Source of the DNA: Symsagittifera roscoffensis
Taxonomy: Eukaryota > Xenacoelomorpha > Acoela > Convolutidae
Direction: 5' to 3'
NCBI RefSeq assembly: GCF_963678635.1
Contig: NC_087066.1
Location: 57,988,312-58,052,311, forward strand
DNA: 64,000 nt
Each line of letters starts with the position of its first letter. Position 1 is the first letter of the stretch. The position numbers and the translations under genes are program-made. Shown one piece after another: positions 33,623 to 44,162 of this stretch. The notes under the pieces were generated by a model. It made no database searches. It saw nothing but the letters and a program-made list of their open reading frames with translations, and was not told where the DNA came from.

Positions 33623-34513
33623 TTAAGAGTGTGGCACGAAACGTAATGCACTAAGCGCACGGGATATCATCTCCCCAAACTTGTAGTTTTTATTTTCCTG
33701 GAGATAAGTCAAAACGTAATTTTTCATCGACCCAATAGTCCGTTCAACCATTCCTATTGCGCGATGGTCCCTAACCGGAGATTTAATAAGTTCGATACCT
33801 TCGTAGTTACAGAAATTTTGAATTTCGTTAGAGAAAAACCCCGTGGCTTGATCCATGTGCAATTTCCTTGGGTGTCCATGAGTATTTATGTACTTCCTTA
33901 GGAATTTCAATACACTTTTTGATTTGTTGCTTGAACAAACATACGCCGACGGCCAATGCGAGAAAGTATCTACTGCTACAAGTAGATATTTTTTTTCGAC
34001 CCTTAACATAGTTTACTGGACCCCAGAAGTCTAATTGGACCAAATCATTTGGTTCCTTAGGATCATACGTTTCCCCCATGTCATTTTTCGGAATGTCTGG
34101 CTTAAGGTTTTTACCTGCTTCTAAGGATCTTTTGCAGTATTTGGCTGTGGCCGCGATATTTTGGTGCATAAGTGGAATCCACACGTCCTGTCCTTTGCCG
34201 CCGCGAACATCTTGTCCCTTCCATGATGGTTATAATGGAGACGATTCAGAATTGCTGATGATAGGTCATTCGGTATTGCTAACCGGCCGTCCATCCACAG
34301 GCAATTCTCCCGTTCTGCGAAATCGTTATAATGCTGGGCGTAATATTGTCCTAATGTTGTAATAATCTCCTTTGCTCGTGGGTTCCTGTCTCTGATGTTG
34401 TCTCGGATGGTCTTCACAATTGGGTCTTTTTCAATATTTGCTTCGTTTAATTTTAAATTCAAAACTTCCGGGTGTTCAGTTTTCTTCACTATTTTACTAT
34501 CCGATGGCACCAT
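33623..34513 (-). pseudogene. Gypsy family 1 integrase, broken by two frameshifts
   Basis: Three overlapping open segments hold the integrase in order. The N-terminal zinc-binding part has LHYNHHGRDKMFAAA, but its second pair reads CKRS instead of the usual CxxC. The catalytic core has its acidic residues in LVQLDFWGP, KLHMDQATGFFSNE and GMVERTIGS (the D,D-35-E set). Frames change near 34180 and at a T8 run near 33990. It inserts the cDNA into the genome when intact; this copy cannot make the whole protein unless the shifts are sequencing errors. Confidence 0.85.
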
Positions 34514-35425
34514 TTTTCATTTTGTACAAGTGGGTACGATAAACCGGGGAACTGATGTGGAAAAGATATAATGGTATTTAGTTTTTTAGAATTAGTTTGT
34601 TTGGTATCAAGTTTTTCAGGTGGTATCATTTCAATATCGGAATCCGAGCTAACGCTAGGAGGTTGACCTAGGCTGTTCAGCACAACATTTAGATTAACAT
34701 TTCCCGAATTAGTTGATGTGTTGACTATTGCCGAAGTTGGAGGATCATTCTTTTCTGGCGAATTACTCATGTTATTTCTCTCGGATTTGCTATTTCGTTA
34801 TTTTTTCAAAGTAACTGGCTTTTCAATATAATCTTTACTACTGTAAATTTTCAAAGTAGGTGGCTTTTCACTGTAATCTTGTAAGACGGATGGTTCGCAA
34901 CTGTAAATTTTCGACACAGAAGTCTTGCACTTGTAATTAGTTGAAGTGGAAGGGTTTCGAGAGTATTGAATCAATCTTTTGTGTTTGCAACTGTAATTTA
35001 AGCAATGAGAACAAAGTCTGAATCTCGTTCTTCGGTATTTGCATATTTCCTCCGGTATGCAAATATCTCGACGCTGATTGGTTAACCGTCGGTTGCATGT
35101 CTATTGAGCGTTTGTGCTCACGGTGAATATTTGCATAATCGTCTTTTCTTTCATTCTCATTGGATGAAACTGCTTTCGTTGTGTCGAAACATGACTGTAC
35201 GCCCCCTACCGTCGGTTTTCGCTGAATGTTGTTCACTTCTTGACCCCTAGGCTTCATTTTATCCTTGGGCCTCAACGCCGCGTTTATCATTCTTATCTTT
35301 GCTACTGTAAAATTTTCGTCGTAATGACTTGTCTCGGGTGCCTCTGCGGACGGAAACCGAGACAGATAGTCAGCCATCCCCATTTTTGACCCTTGTCGAT
35401 GTTCAACTTTAAAATCGTATGGCAC
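34489..35425 (-). pseudogene. Gypsy family 1 linker region between RNase H and integrase
   Basis: The segment at 35425-34937 begins with VPYDF-type sequence (PYDFKVEHRQGSKMGMADYLSRFP), the normal tail of gypsy RNase H/connection. It then becomes an unconserved polar region with short QKIDS/Q-rich blocks. A second open block (34770-34489) is S/N/P-rich. Frames change between blocks, and TGTAAATTTTC-type words repeat at 34820-34930. It is not catalytic. Confidence 0.7.
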
Positions 35426-35445
35426 CAGGCAATCATACCATCGAG

Positions 35446-35775
35446 TTAAACGACTGAAAAATGTTTATTTCCTTTTGGTGACAAATTCAACAATGTAAGT
35501 AGCGCTTTATGATCAGATATCACTGTGAAATACCGACCGTATATATAATTCCGAAAATGTTCCGTGGCCCACACTACCGCGAGTAATTCTAATTCGTTTG
35601 TGGAGTATTTTTTTTCAGCCGGATTAAGATAACGAGATGCAAACGAAATCGGATGCCACCCGGATGCGCCATACTGTTCTAAGACGGCCCCTAGGCCATC
35701 GTGGCTAGCGTCACAAATGATTCTAGTTTCACGGTGAATGTCGAAATTTCGTAATTCGACAAAAATTTTCCACAA
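35446..35775 (-). pseudogene. Gypsy family 1 RNase H, out of frame with RT
   Basis: Codes the RNase H domain with the acidic residues in CDASHDGLGAVLEQ, NELELLAVVWATEHF and VISDHKALL. It belongs directly after the RT but sits in another frame, the shift falling at an AAAAATTTT stretch near 35765. It ends early near another A run at about 35458, where the frame moves to the next segment. Confidence 0.85.
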
Positions 35776-38161
35776 GCAATTTTAATTGTTGGAACGCATT
35801 TTCGCAAACGGGTGTCCAGACAAAATTGTTATTTTGGCTCAGTAGTGGCCTTAACGGTGCTCTTAACTCGGCAAGTTTGGGTAAAAATTTGTGTAAGCTG
35901 TGTAACGAACCCATCAAGGATTTCAACTGCTTTCGAGATTTTGGGGTTTTCAAGTCTTCTATTGCTTGTGTTTTTCTTACTAAGGGCGTTATACCACTTT
36001 CCCCAATTCGAAATCCAAGCCATTCGCACTCCGTTTTCGCAAATTTGCATTTTCTCAACTTTAACGCGACATTGGAGACGTCCAGCTGTTTAAATATCTT
36101 TTCCACTAACGCAATGTGTTCGATTTTAGTTCCTTTTGAAGCAATTAAGATATCATCAATAAACGCGTTGGCCTGGGGGAACTCCTTAAGTAAATTATCT
36201 ATTACCTTCTGGAATTCCGCCGGCATTGAAGTAAGTCCGTAAAATCCGTTTTTAAAACGATAAATCCCCGTGGATTTTCCGACGACTAGTGAGAAATTGC
36301 ATTGCTCGCTTGTTTTTTGTTCTAATGCGACTTGTCCGTACGCATATGTGAAATCCAATGTTGTAAAGTATACATTCCCCGAGTTTTTCTCCGCGATAAT
36401 CTGACTTACTCCGTCAATTAATTCATCAATATTTGGCATTTGGTACTTATTTTTGTGTACCTGTTTATTTAATTCTCTTGATTCTAGTGCTAATTTTATG
36501 CTTCCGTCCTTTTTTACTGTAATGACGATAGGAGAGACGAAATACTTATCTGAGCACTCTTGTAATTTTATGATATGTCCTTCATTTATCAGCCGATGAA
36601 TCTCTCTATCCACCTTTTCTTGTAGACTGATTGGCACCCTACGCCCTTTTTGTTGTATGGGCTTCAAATTTTCAAAAAATTCAGATCTTATTTTCGCATT
36701 CCGGATCTTCCCTATCCTAGTAAATAAATTTGGGTACAACTTATAGAAGTATGTTTGCAATTCGTCGTATTCCTCCTCCTCTTGACTGGTCCCTTCCCCT
36801 GTGATTCCCTTCATTTTCTTCCTTTGAACTAGCTCGAGACCGAGGGTGCCCATCAGGTCGCGCCCAAGGATTGATTGATGATTTCCGGATATTAGTGACA
36901 CCTGTGCTGGTGCTGCCCAGCCATTTAGTGACATCATCACTGTTACCTTCCCTAGTATGTTTATTTGGTTGTTGTTGTAATCCAGAAATTCCTCTTTTAA
37001 CGGTTGTAGTTGAATATTTGCTTTTCCTAACGTTGTTTTTAGGTCGTTTAAGCTAAAGATAGTCACTGGAGATCCACTATCTATCCACAACCACATCTTC
37101 TTCCCTGACACCTTCACTTGAACGCGGGCCCCAGGGATCTTTAATTCAGTCTCATTTTTCTTCCTTTTTATCGACATTACCATGTAGTCATCCGATCCCG
37201 ACGTCATGGATTCATTTTCCCCACACCCCTGCTGATTCACCCACGATACTGGGTCTTCATTCAATTCATTTACGTTCTGCGTACTTTGATGATGCTCATT
37301 TTCCTCCCTGGCCAATCCAACTCGTCCACGTCCTCTCCATTGGTTAGTACCCCTTCTAATTCCTCGGCATGTTTGTTCAAAATGTCCCAGTTTTCGGCAT
37401 GAGTTACATGTTGCTCCTTTTGCAGGACAGCTCGCGATGTGATCCAGGGTAAAATTTGGCATGTCGCAATTGTAGCACCCACGGTTATTTCCGCTTCCCC
37501 CACTACTACTTGATCCTTGGGTATATCCTCCACGTCCCGCACGTCCTCGGCCTCGAAAAAAAACCTTGTCCCTTCTTATATTATTTACTGGTTCCTGTTT
37601 TATTGAAATTGCTGGAGCTGATGAAGCTGGTTTTCCCGTATATGATTTGTATGCGCGCTCACCACGTTCATATGATAAGGCGATCCGGTAATCTTCCTCC
37701 GGTAACTTAGTTGATCGTGATAATTCTCGTTGGCAATCCGATTCCCGCATATTCATAATGAAAATATCCCGAACGTTTTCGGCCGCGTTTGCAAAATCAC
37801 ATCTTCCTGCTAGGGCACTTAGCTCCGCATGAAATTTTTCGAAAATTTCGTTCTCACGTTGTTTTCGTCCGTAGAATAGTCCCCGCTCATGAGTTACATT
37901 CCTCTCACGTTGGAAAACATTTTGCATCTCATCCAGGACCCGTGGGTACCGTTCCGTTTTAATGTTAACCGTCGGTTTCCGTGCTTTGAATATGCGTTGC
38001 GCCTCATCTCCGATACAAAGATACAAGTTAGACTTTAACTTCTTTTCCGAATCGAGACGGTTTTTTCCATTGACTTCTTCAGGCAACGCCGTGATAGCCG
38101 CCGCATTTAGAGTACTCGCAAAATAGAAATCATCGGGATCAATGTCGTATTTTGCTATCAT
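35729..38161 (-). CDS. Gypsy family 1 gag-protease-reverse transcriptase polyprotein (810 codons)
   Basis: One open frame holds gag (1-270) with an RGRGRAGRGG linker and two zinc knuckles: an atypical C229-C232-H241-C245 and a classical CX2CX4HX4C at 252-265. A retropepsin follows with active site DSG at 361-363 (LWIDSGSPVTIF) and the ILGRDLMG flap-side block at 431-438. The reverse transcriptase has LDFTYAYGQ with Asp603 and the catalytic FIDD at 667-670, then WLGFRI. It makes virus-like-particle protein and the copying enzyme of the retrotransposon. Gag and pol are in the same frame, so no frameshift is needed between them. The frame breaks after QQLKLLVEN, before RNase H. The start at 38161 has primer-site and LTR sequence about 125 bases upstream. 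Confidence 0.9.
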   Translation of the reverse strand: MIAKYDIDPDDFYFASTLNAAAITALPEEVNGKNRLDSEKKLKSNLYLCIGDEAQRIFKARKPTVNIKTERYPRVLDEMQNVFQRERNVTHERGLFYGRKQRENEIFEKFHAELSALAGRCDFANAAENVRDIFIMNMRESDCQRELSRSTKLPEEDYRIALSYERGERAYKSYTGKPASSAPAISIKQEPVNNIRRDKVFFRGRGRAGRGGYTQGSSSSGGSGNNRGCYNCDMPNFTLDHIASCPAKGATCNSCRKLGHFEQTCRGIRRGTNQWRGRGRVGLAREENEHHQSTQNVNELNEDPVSWVNQQGCGENESMTSGSDDYMVMSIKRKKNETELKIPGARVQVKVSGKKMWLWIDSGSPVTIFSLNDLKTTLGKANIQLQPLKEEFLDYNNNQINILGKVTVMMSLNGWAAPAQVSLISGNHQSILGRDLMGTLGLELVQRKKMKGITGEGTSQEEEEYDELQTYFYKLYPNLFTRIGKIRNAKIRSEFFENLKPIQQKGRRVPISLQEKVDREIHRLINEGHIIKLQECSDKYFVSPIVITVKKDGSIKLALESRELNKQVHKNKYQMPNIDELIDGVSQIIAEKNSGNVYFTTLDFTYAYGQVALEQKTSEQCNFSLVVGKSTGIYRFKNGFYGLTSMPAEFQKVIDNLLKEFPQANAFIDDILIASKGTKIEHIALVEKIFKQLDVSNVALKLRKCKFAKTECEWLGFRIGESGITPLVRKTQAIEDLKTPKSRKQLKSLMGSLHSLHKFLPKLAELRAPLRPLLSQNNNFVWTPVCENAFQQLKLLVENFCRITKFRHSP

Positions 38162-38285
38162 CCCCCAGTGGAATTTAATTATCCACTCCTCCCAATATAC
38201 TGGAGGTTCCGGCGTTCGTGTTTCCCAAAATGCTACTATATTTAATGGATTTTCCCCCCTCCTTTTTTCTCTGCTGGCTGCGCCA

Positions 38286-38537
38286 TGTTAAATTCGTAAG
38301 CTTGAAAATTCAAAAAGGTTGTTAATAAGTTTTATTGTAGGCAAATTGTTAGGCATCAAATCGAAATCTTACTGCACTCTTTTATTTCAGATCCCATCGG
38401 ACATTAGAGATCGCAAGGTCAAGACAGCAGGTCCCCAGACAGAAAGAAGAATTGATAGCACTTATATAAACTCAAACTGGTGTCTATCTAGAAGAATTGA
38501 TAGCACTTACATAAACTCAAAACTGGTCCCTATATCA
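38286..38537 (-). repeat. Gypsy family 1 LTR (5' LTR of the young copy)
   Basis: 252 bp, same ends and signals as 32283-32534. Outside it, sequence changes at once to CTACCTTTTATTGG and then to decayed gag of the same family, which fixes the LTR edge. Confidence 0.9.
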
Positions 38538-38540
38538 CTA

Positions 38541-39080
38541 CCTTTTATTGGAGGCTAATTAGCACCCTACTCCCCTTTTGCTGAACGACTTTTCCCCGAC
38601 TTTTCTTTTGGTTAGTTCCACGTCTTACTCCTCGGCAGTTATCTAAAAATGACCAAATTTTCGCGTTGCATACGACGTTCCGAACAGGGCAGTTAGGAAT
38701 TTATTCCAGAGTAAAGTTCGGAGTGTCACAGTTGTAGCATCTCCTCCCACCAGCTGAGTTCGCCTACCGTGCGCTTCCTCTGCCCCAGTCCCCCTGTTAC
38801 GAAAATATCCTGATTCTCTGCTGATGATCCCTTCAGGCTCCACTTCCTCGGGTGTATTTGTCGAGTGTGACAATTTGCGCTGACTGTCGATTTTTTTCAT
38901 ATTCTTGATAAATATGTCTCGAACATTTTCTGCCGTATGAGTGAAATCACATCGCCGCATCAGTCCACTACTTTTGATCGGAAGTTCTCAATTGTTCCCT
39001 AGTCCCTTGTTTCCAACCGTAAAACAAACCCCGTTTGTGCGTGACGTTCCTTGCGCTTTTGATTTATTATTCGGCTTTTT
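38541..39080 (-). pseudogene. Gag remnant of the older gypsy family 1 copy
   Basis: The minus-strand frame 38960-38643 reads RCDFTHTAENVRDIFIKNM, homologous to RCDFANAAENVRDIFIMNM in the young copy. A decayed zinc-knuckle end reaches the LTR boundary. It is probably the 5' half of the same dead copy whose 3' half lies at 28690-31692, split by the young insertion. Confidence 0.7.
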
Positions 39081-39661
39081 TTCTAACACCCCCTACCCCA
39101 ACACACGTAAGCATCCATTTCATGGTGTAAAAACAAGTTTTACAAATTAAATTATGAAGAACATGAATGTTTGTCATGTCCTTATTATGGCCTGCATGCC
39201 AATTTTTGTACCAATCGGAGGCTCTTTTTCCTTTTTCACCCACCAGCGAATTTTACTAGTAAAATTTTGTTCACATTATCGAACTGATACAAAAGTTGGT
39301 ATGCGGACTAATTAAGCTATTACAAACATTTTCGGTTTCATACTTAACCTTGTAAAAGCCTTCGTTACAACATAAAATTGATGCATATGTGAGGTGAGGG
39401 AGAAAAGGTAAAAGAGCCCAATCGGACAATTTGAACAGTAAGTTTACTAGTAATATTTCGCATGTGGGTGATGTGAAAGAACCCAAAACTTAAAGATAAG
39501 TTTGAGGGATTGTCAAAAGCTGAATTTTTTTTGACAACGTGGACACCAGGAAGAGCGAAAGCCATTACGATGATTTCGAACCAAAAAAAACTTAGATAGC
39601 AGTATCAGCCAATAGAAATTAATTTTGAACTGTTTTGAGCATGATTATGCATTTTTTCAAC
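39081..39661. other. Spacer with one MITE
   Basis: AT-rich sequence between the two gypsy families. Apart from the MITE at 39220-39418 nothing is recognised. Confidence 0.5.
39220..39418. mobile_element. GGCTCTTTT MITE, 199 bp, perfect TSD
   Basis: Begins GGCTCTTTTTCCTTTTTCAC and ends GAGAAAAGGTAAAAGAGCC. The perfect 8-bp TSD CAATCGGA lies at 39212-39219 and 39419-39426. It holds TTTTACTAGTAAAATTT and no ORF. Confidence 0.9.
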
Positions 39662-40052
39662 CACCGCAAACAGGCTAGACAAAAGTCTGCGGACACAAAT
39701 ATTTAATTTCTTCAATTATGCGGAATTTTTGAGTTACTCTGAGATTTCAAATTTGAGCTATATCAAGGAGCAATTATGCGGGGTTATGCACCGCATATTT
39801 CAGCCATTTTGACAGCAAAGACGGGATTGTAGCGAATTGTATGCGGCCCGCTTAGCAAAAGCGGCAAGTGTCAGCTTGAGTCTTTGTTGCAATTGTGAAA
39901 TTTTCTAACTGCGCTTATTGCCAATGTGCTAACTAAGCGGCGCGCATGCAAATATGTTGGTCCCTGCAAAAACATCGAGTGAGCCAGACTGTTTTTCAAA
40001 CGCTTTTCCAGTAAACTCATACGATTCCTTTTTAACTAAACGAGCAGAATTT
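39662..40052. repeat. LTR-like module of family 2, copy 1
   Basis: Begins CCGCAAACAGGCTAGAC and ends ACGAGCAGAATTTTT; about 385-390 bp. The same module precedes each gag (on the minus strand) at 44163, 48698, 50976 and 53254. Its position, repetition and a TGGTGCAG just inside the 44163 and later copies fit an LTR with primer site. The ends are not TG..CA, so this is an inference. Confidence 0.55.
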
Positions 40053-40057
40053 TTGGC

Positions 40058-40631
40058 AGGGTTTCGCTGTGGCCGACAGATTCCTGTGCACAAAAAAAAC
40101 CATAAATTTTTTGCGGCGGCAAAAAACGGATAAATTTACAGAAGAAACGCGGTGGATGATGAGAGTACGGAATCAACACAATTGATTGACAAAGATTGAC
40201 TTTCTATTGTGCAATTAGCACAGAATTACCCAGCCAAAGTCGTTAAAAAAGCTTTTTTTTTCAAACCAGTGTAATTTTGTCTGCGTGGTTTGATGAAAGC
40301 ATCTGACCTAAAAATTGACTGCATGTTTTTTGTTAGTCATAGTAATATAAGCAAAACCAACAGTTTTTGATAAAAAAAAGTCAAAAAAAGAAAAAATAAT
40401 AAAAAAAAGTTCAAGCAGTTTCAAATTATATTTCTAAAATTGAGAAAAATTTTGAAAAATTTTTCTTGTTCGAGTAATCACTAGTTTGGCTTGTTTTTAC
40501 CCAAAAACAAATCGATGAATTTTGGTGTACCTGATTTCGGAAGAAAAGAAGAAGAAAAAACAAGAAAAAAAACAAACTCACACCAAATGCAAAAATCCTC
40601 GACATATTTCAAAAGATCGGAACAGAAAAAC
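40058..40631 (+). mobile_element. Composite hairpin element in family 2 unit I
   Basis: Same composite as 29964-30480. It has GGGTTTCGCTGTGGCCGAC, then the hairpin TTGTGC-AATTA-GCACAG near 40207, and it ends GATCGGAACAGAAAAAC. It lies where the integrase of the retroelement would be expected. Confidence 0.6.
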
Positions 40632-40651
40632 ACTCGATACTTCATAGAAAG

Positions 40652-42907
40652 TTATCCATAAAAACAAGCACTATCTAGCGATATTACGCTTTGACACGAG
40701 TTCCGATCAGCAATAAAGGCGACGCCCTCTAGCGGTTGAGCGCAATCAGCCAACATCGAGTTTCCCACCGAATTTGGTAGAGTTTCATTAACGGGATAAA
40801 ACTCCCGAACGTGGCAGTGATTATCAGATTCAATTGAATTAATTGAGATAGATAAAGGATGAAACGGATTATTGATTAACTTAGCCAATGAGCTGTCAGA
40901 TAGCGAATCCGACCACAAAGAATCATAAACCCAGCGGTCCAAGAAATTGCAAGCGTCGAAAAATCGGCAAATAGATTTAACCACATATTGTTCGTCAAAA
41001 TTACTCGGCCGCGGTGCTTCAAAAGTTGAAAAACGAGATTGATAATACGTCTTTTGACTTCGATGTATTACAGAAATATGTAATACGTCGAAGTCAAAAG
41101 GCAACAACCGATCAGCCCATCTAGTTAAACGTGATTGATGAGTCTTGTTTCCCCTATTAGTCTTGAGTGCCGAGATAATCGCTTTATGATCTGTAAGAAC
41201 TACGAAACGATTACCCAAAAGATAATTACAAAAATGCTCACACGACCAGACAATTGCAAGAATCTCCAACTCGTTTGTTATATTTCTTCTCTTGGTCATT
41301 AAGAAATCGAGATGCAAATGCGATTGGAACCCAAAAGTCAGATTCCACTTCTTGCTCTAACTCTGCTCCCAGACCACTATGACTGGCGTCGCACTTGAAC
41401 CTTGTCTTCCGATTTTGGTCATAATGGAACACTTTTGTGATATTGGCTATCAGCTGAAGAATATATTCGAAAAAAAAACAGTTTGTTGTTCCTCCCCCCA
41501 CACGAATTTGTTCTTATTACTCGCTTTTAATGTTGGGCGGAGTTGGTCCGAATGGAACTGAAGGTTCGGCAAAAATTGCTGTAAATGATTGAGAATGCCC
41601 ATGAATGACAGAAGTTGCTTTAACGTTTTTGGTGGTTCAAGAGCTAACACAGCATCAATTTTAGAACGTTTCACTCTGTATCCTTCTGAATCAATATCAT
41701 AACCCAACCAAGACAGATGATTCAAAGAAAACTCATATTTCCACAATCTAAGGGAAAATCCTTCCTCCTCTAGCCTGACGAATACTTTATGCACAAGAAT
41801 ATTGTGATCCACTACTGAGCCTTTTAAAACTATAAGAATATCGTCCAAGAAACAGAAAACTCCTGATAATCCTTGGAGAGTATTGTCCATCGCTTTCTGG
41901 AGTTATTCAGGCATAATTGTAAGTCCATAAAAGCCATTCTGAAACGATACTTGCCTGTTTGTTCCCCACAAACTATATTAGAATTGCATTGACTACTAAC
42001 GCCATCAATTAGTGGAATTTGACTGAAGGCATATTTCAGATCCAACGACGTGAACCAAACATCGCCATCCTTGTTTTACGTGATTATCTGGGCAACTGAA
42101 TCCAATAACTCCAATAAATTCGGTATCTGATATTAGTTCTTATGGATTTAATCATTCATGGGCTTCGCATCCATTGTCAACTTCACTGATCCATCTCTCT
42201 TCGCTGTAATCACAATCGGAGATATAAAATGTTCACTTGTACATTTGTTGAGTTTAACAATGTGGCCTTCTTGAATTAGTTTCCGAGTTTCATTCCCAAG
42301 TTTGTTCTGAGTATGAACAGGGACCCGCCTCCCTTTTTCTTGAATGGGAATAAACGGCGACTTGAAAGTAGAAAAAACTTGATGACTTTTTGCTCTACCA
42401 ATGCGAGAAAAAACCAGTCGATACTTCTTGAAATGTGATCTCCAAAATTAATGTCCGACTGGTATACTTCGCCCACCAGTGGCCTAGGTGGTCTAATTTG
42501 CGTTGTCCGAACCCCCAATTGGGATTGCAGATCTAGTCCCAACGGGCAACGCGTTCAGTTTTCCGAGATGAGAAATTTTGCGGACTTCACAGACCATTCC
42601 AGAGACGACACGTCCACGGCCAGAGTGCCTATCATCTCAATTATTTTTCTGTTGTCATCCAAATACACTGTGTCTATCGGACATTTCTTTTCAATGAGTA
42701 CTACTGCTGAAGGCAGTGCCTTACGATGTAGTCTGCTGTTCTCTTATTTACAGAGGAAGCAGGGCTTCTTGTATCCACTGTAGCTTTGAAAAATGTTTTA
42801 TTGCATCGAAGTGTGATTTGAATACAACGCAATTTACCCGTAGCTGCATTCATAACTTCCAACTTCTTCACAGACTCGACAGTAAGTCTAACATCCTCCA
42901 CCGCCAA
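40652..42907 (-). pseudogene. Family 2 gypsy pol (protease-RT-RNase H), unit I, no integrase
   Basis: Decayed frames in order. The protease has DTRS where DTGS/DSGS is expected (KATVDTRSPASS, 42907-42701). A connector follows (42542-42276). The RT has MDLKYAFSQIPLID and the catalytic FLDDILIV (42045-41450). RNase H has KCDASHSGLGAELEQ, NELEILAIVWSCEHF and VVLTDHKAI (41501-41000). After RNase H comes a unique segment ending SACFYG at 40652, then a hairpin element. No integrase is found. Stops and shifts interrupt every join. Confidence 0.8.
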
Positions 42908-42990
42908 GACTGCAAATTCTGATTCGCTATCAGAAGTGATGAAGTTACAGTTCTCCTTAGTGATCTCATCCGATTCAACTTCTACATTAG

Positions 42991-44107
42991 CTAGTTTTTT
43001 GGAGTTGCAACAAGTAGCAAAATGACCCTTCTTGCTACAACTCCTGCAAGTAACGTTTCTTGCTGGACAACTTTGTTAATGGTTGGCGGAAAACTTGTTC
43101 CCACAAAAGTAACAAAGCTTAGCTTTCTCTGGATTAAAGTTTCCTTTCGGTCTTTTATTCGCCTGAGCCCGATTGATCCTATCAAATAGCTTTTTCCCTT
43201 GCACTGAGTACGTCGGTTCCTGCTTAATACTTACACTCTGAGCTGAATTGGACCCTTGATGGGAGAAACTGCCCGACACTGACGGATATCCGAGTTGTTT
43301 TTGTAGACTAGAGGCGGTTTGAGCCCCTTTCTCCTGTAACAATGCCGACTTTAACGTTTCTTTTGGAGTGGCACCCAGACGAATACATCGTTCACGTTGA
43401 ATATCTTAAATACGAATTTTCGCAATGAAGCTATCTCTCATCACTTCCTTCTCCTGATCTATCGTCCAGCCATACAGGGCTGCTTGTCCCGTGAGACGCA
43501 AATAGAAAGCCTCTAGACTTTCTCGTTCAGCATGCTGTGCGTAATAAATTTGCAGACATTCTATGATGCAACTTTTCTCCTTTGTAAAGAGAACAACACA
43601 GCAATAATAAAAAATTTGAAAAGAAATCGAACTAAGGTCCGCATGTGGATAACTCTGAAGGAAACGTTTCCTACCTTCGGAGCCCAGAGAGAAGAAGAGA
43701 CGAGATTTAATTCGCTGTTCTACCTCGCAGAAAAAGACACCCGGTGCCACTCAGGGGCCTTGCGCCCGTTTTTCCTCATTCAGCTCTACCCGTCTACGGG
43801 CGGCTGCTTTGTCCCTAGCAATGCGATTAGCTGTGGCTGCCGCATCTTCATTGGGTCCCACAATCTTCGAATTTGGAACTGGATCATCGTGTACTATTCC
43901 CGGAGGTTTCAACAACTCGCGAGGATCAAACCGTTCCCGAAGAGTGATGGCAAGATTGAAATGCCCTATCCAAGAATCCCAACTGCTGGGTGGATCGGCT
44001 GTTGGTTTATGCCAAAAGACTGGAACACCTAAGAGGTCAGTCCGGTCGTTTGACAGGTCGATAGCGATCTTGATATCCAAAAATAGATTAACAAATAAGA
44101 TAAGCAT
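42991..44107 (-). pseudogene. Family 2 gag with zinc knuckles, unit I
   Basis: A likely start is the ATG at 44107, upstream of DIKIAIDLSNDRTDLLGVP. The next blocks are SWDSWIGHFNLAI, an arginine/alanine-rich helix (IARDKAAARRRVELNEEKR), LFFSLGSEGRKRFLQSYPHA and YYAQHAERESLEAFYLRL, then SIKQEPTYSVQGKKL. These lead to the knuckle region with CYFCGNKFSANH and, in another frame, a CxxC..GHFATCC block. It is a particle-forming protein of the element; frames break at 43750 and near 43400. The 166-codon plus-strand ORF at 43532-44032 is its antisense shadow. Confidence 0.75.
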
Positions 44108-44162
44108 GACGTCATAAGTAATATTAAGTAAAACTACACTACAAATTAAATAACACTGCACC

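Larger units (their letters stand above)
32283..38537 (-). mobile_element. Young Ty3/gypsy-like LTR retrotransposon, family 1
   Basis: Complete in outline: 5' LTR 38286-38537, a primer-binding-like TGGCGCAGCC just inside it (38285 downwards), gag-protease-RT ORF, RNase H, linker, integrase, acidic C-terminal ORF, 3' LTR 32283-32534. The LTRs differ at about 2 of 252 positions by eye, so insertion or conversion was recent. The protein genes nevertheless carry several frameshifts. No env-like ORF with membrane segments is visible. It sits inside an older copy of the same family. No purine-rich tract directly abuts the 3' LTR; purine-rich stretches lie 130-160 bases inside. Confidence 0.85.

Noticed and set aside
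32693-38537. Infectious-type (env-bearing) retrovirus-like element
   Set aside because: No ORF with signal peptide and membrane anchor exists between the integrase tail and the 3' LTR.
43532-44032. 166-codon plus-strand ORF, recurring at 48062, 50340 and 52618
   Set aside because: It is exactly antisense to the family 2 gag, which has zinc knuckles and gag-like blocks on the minus strand. Its recurrence comes from the tandem array, not from selection.
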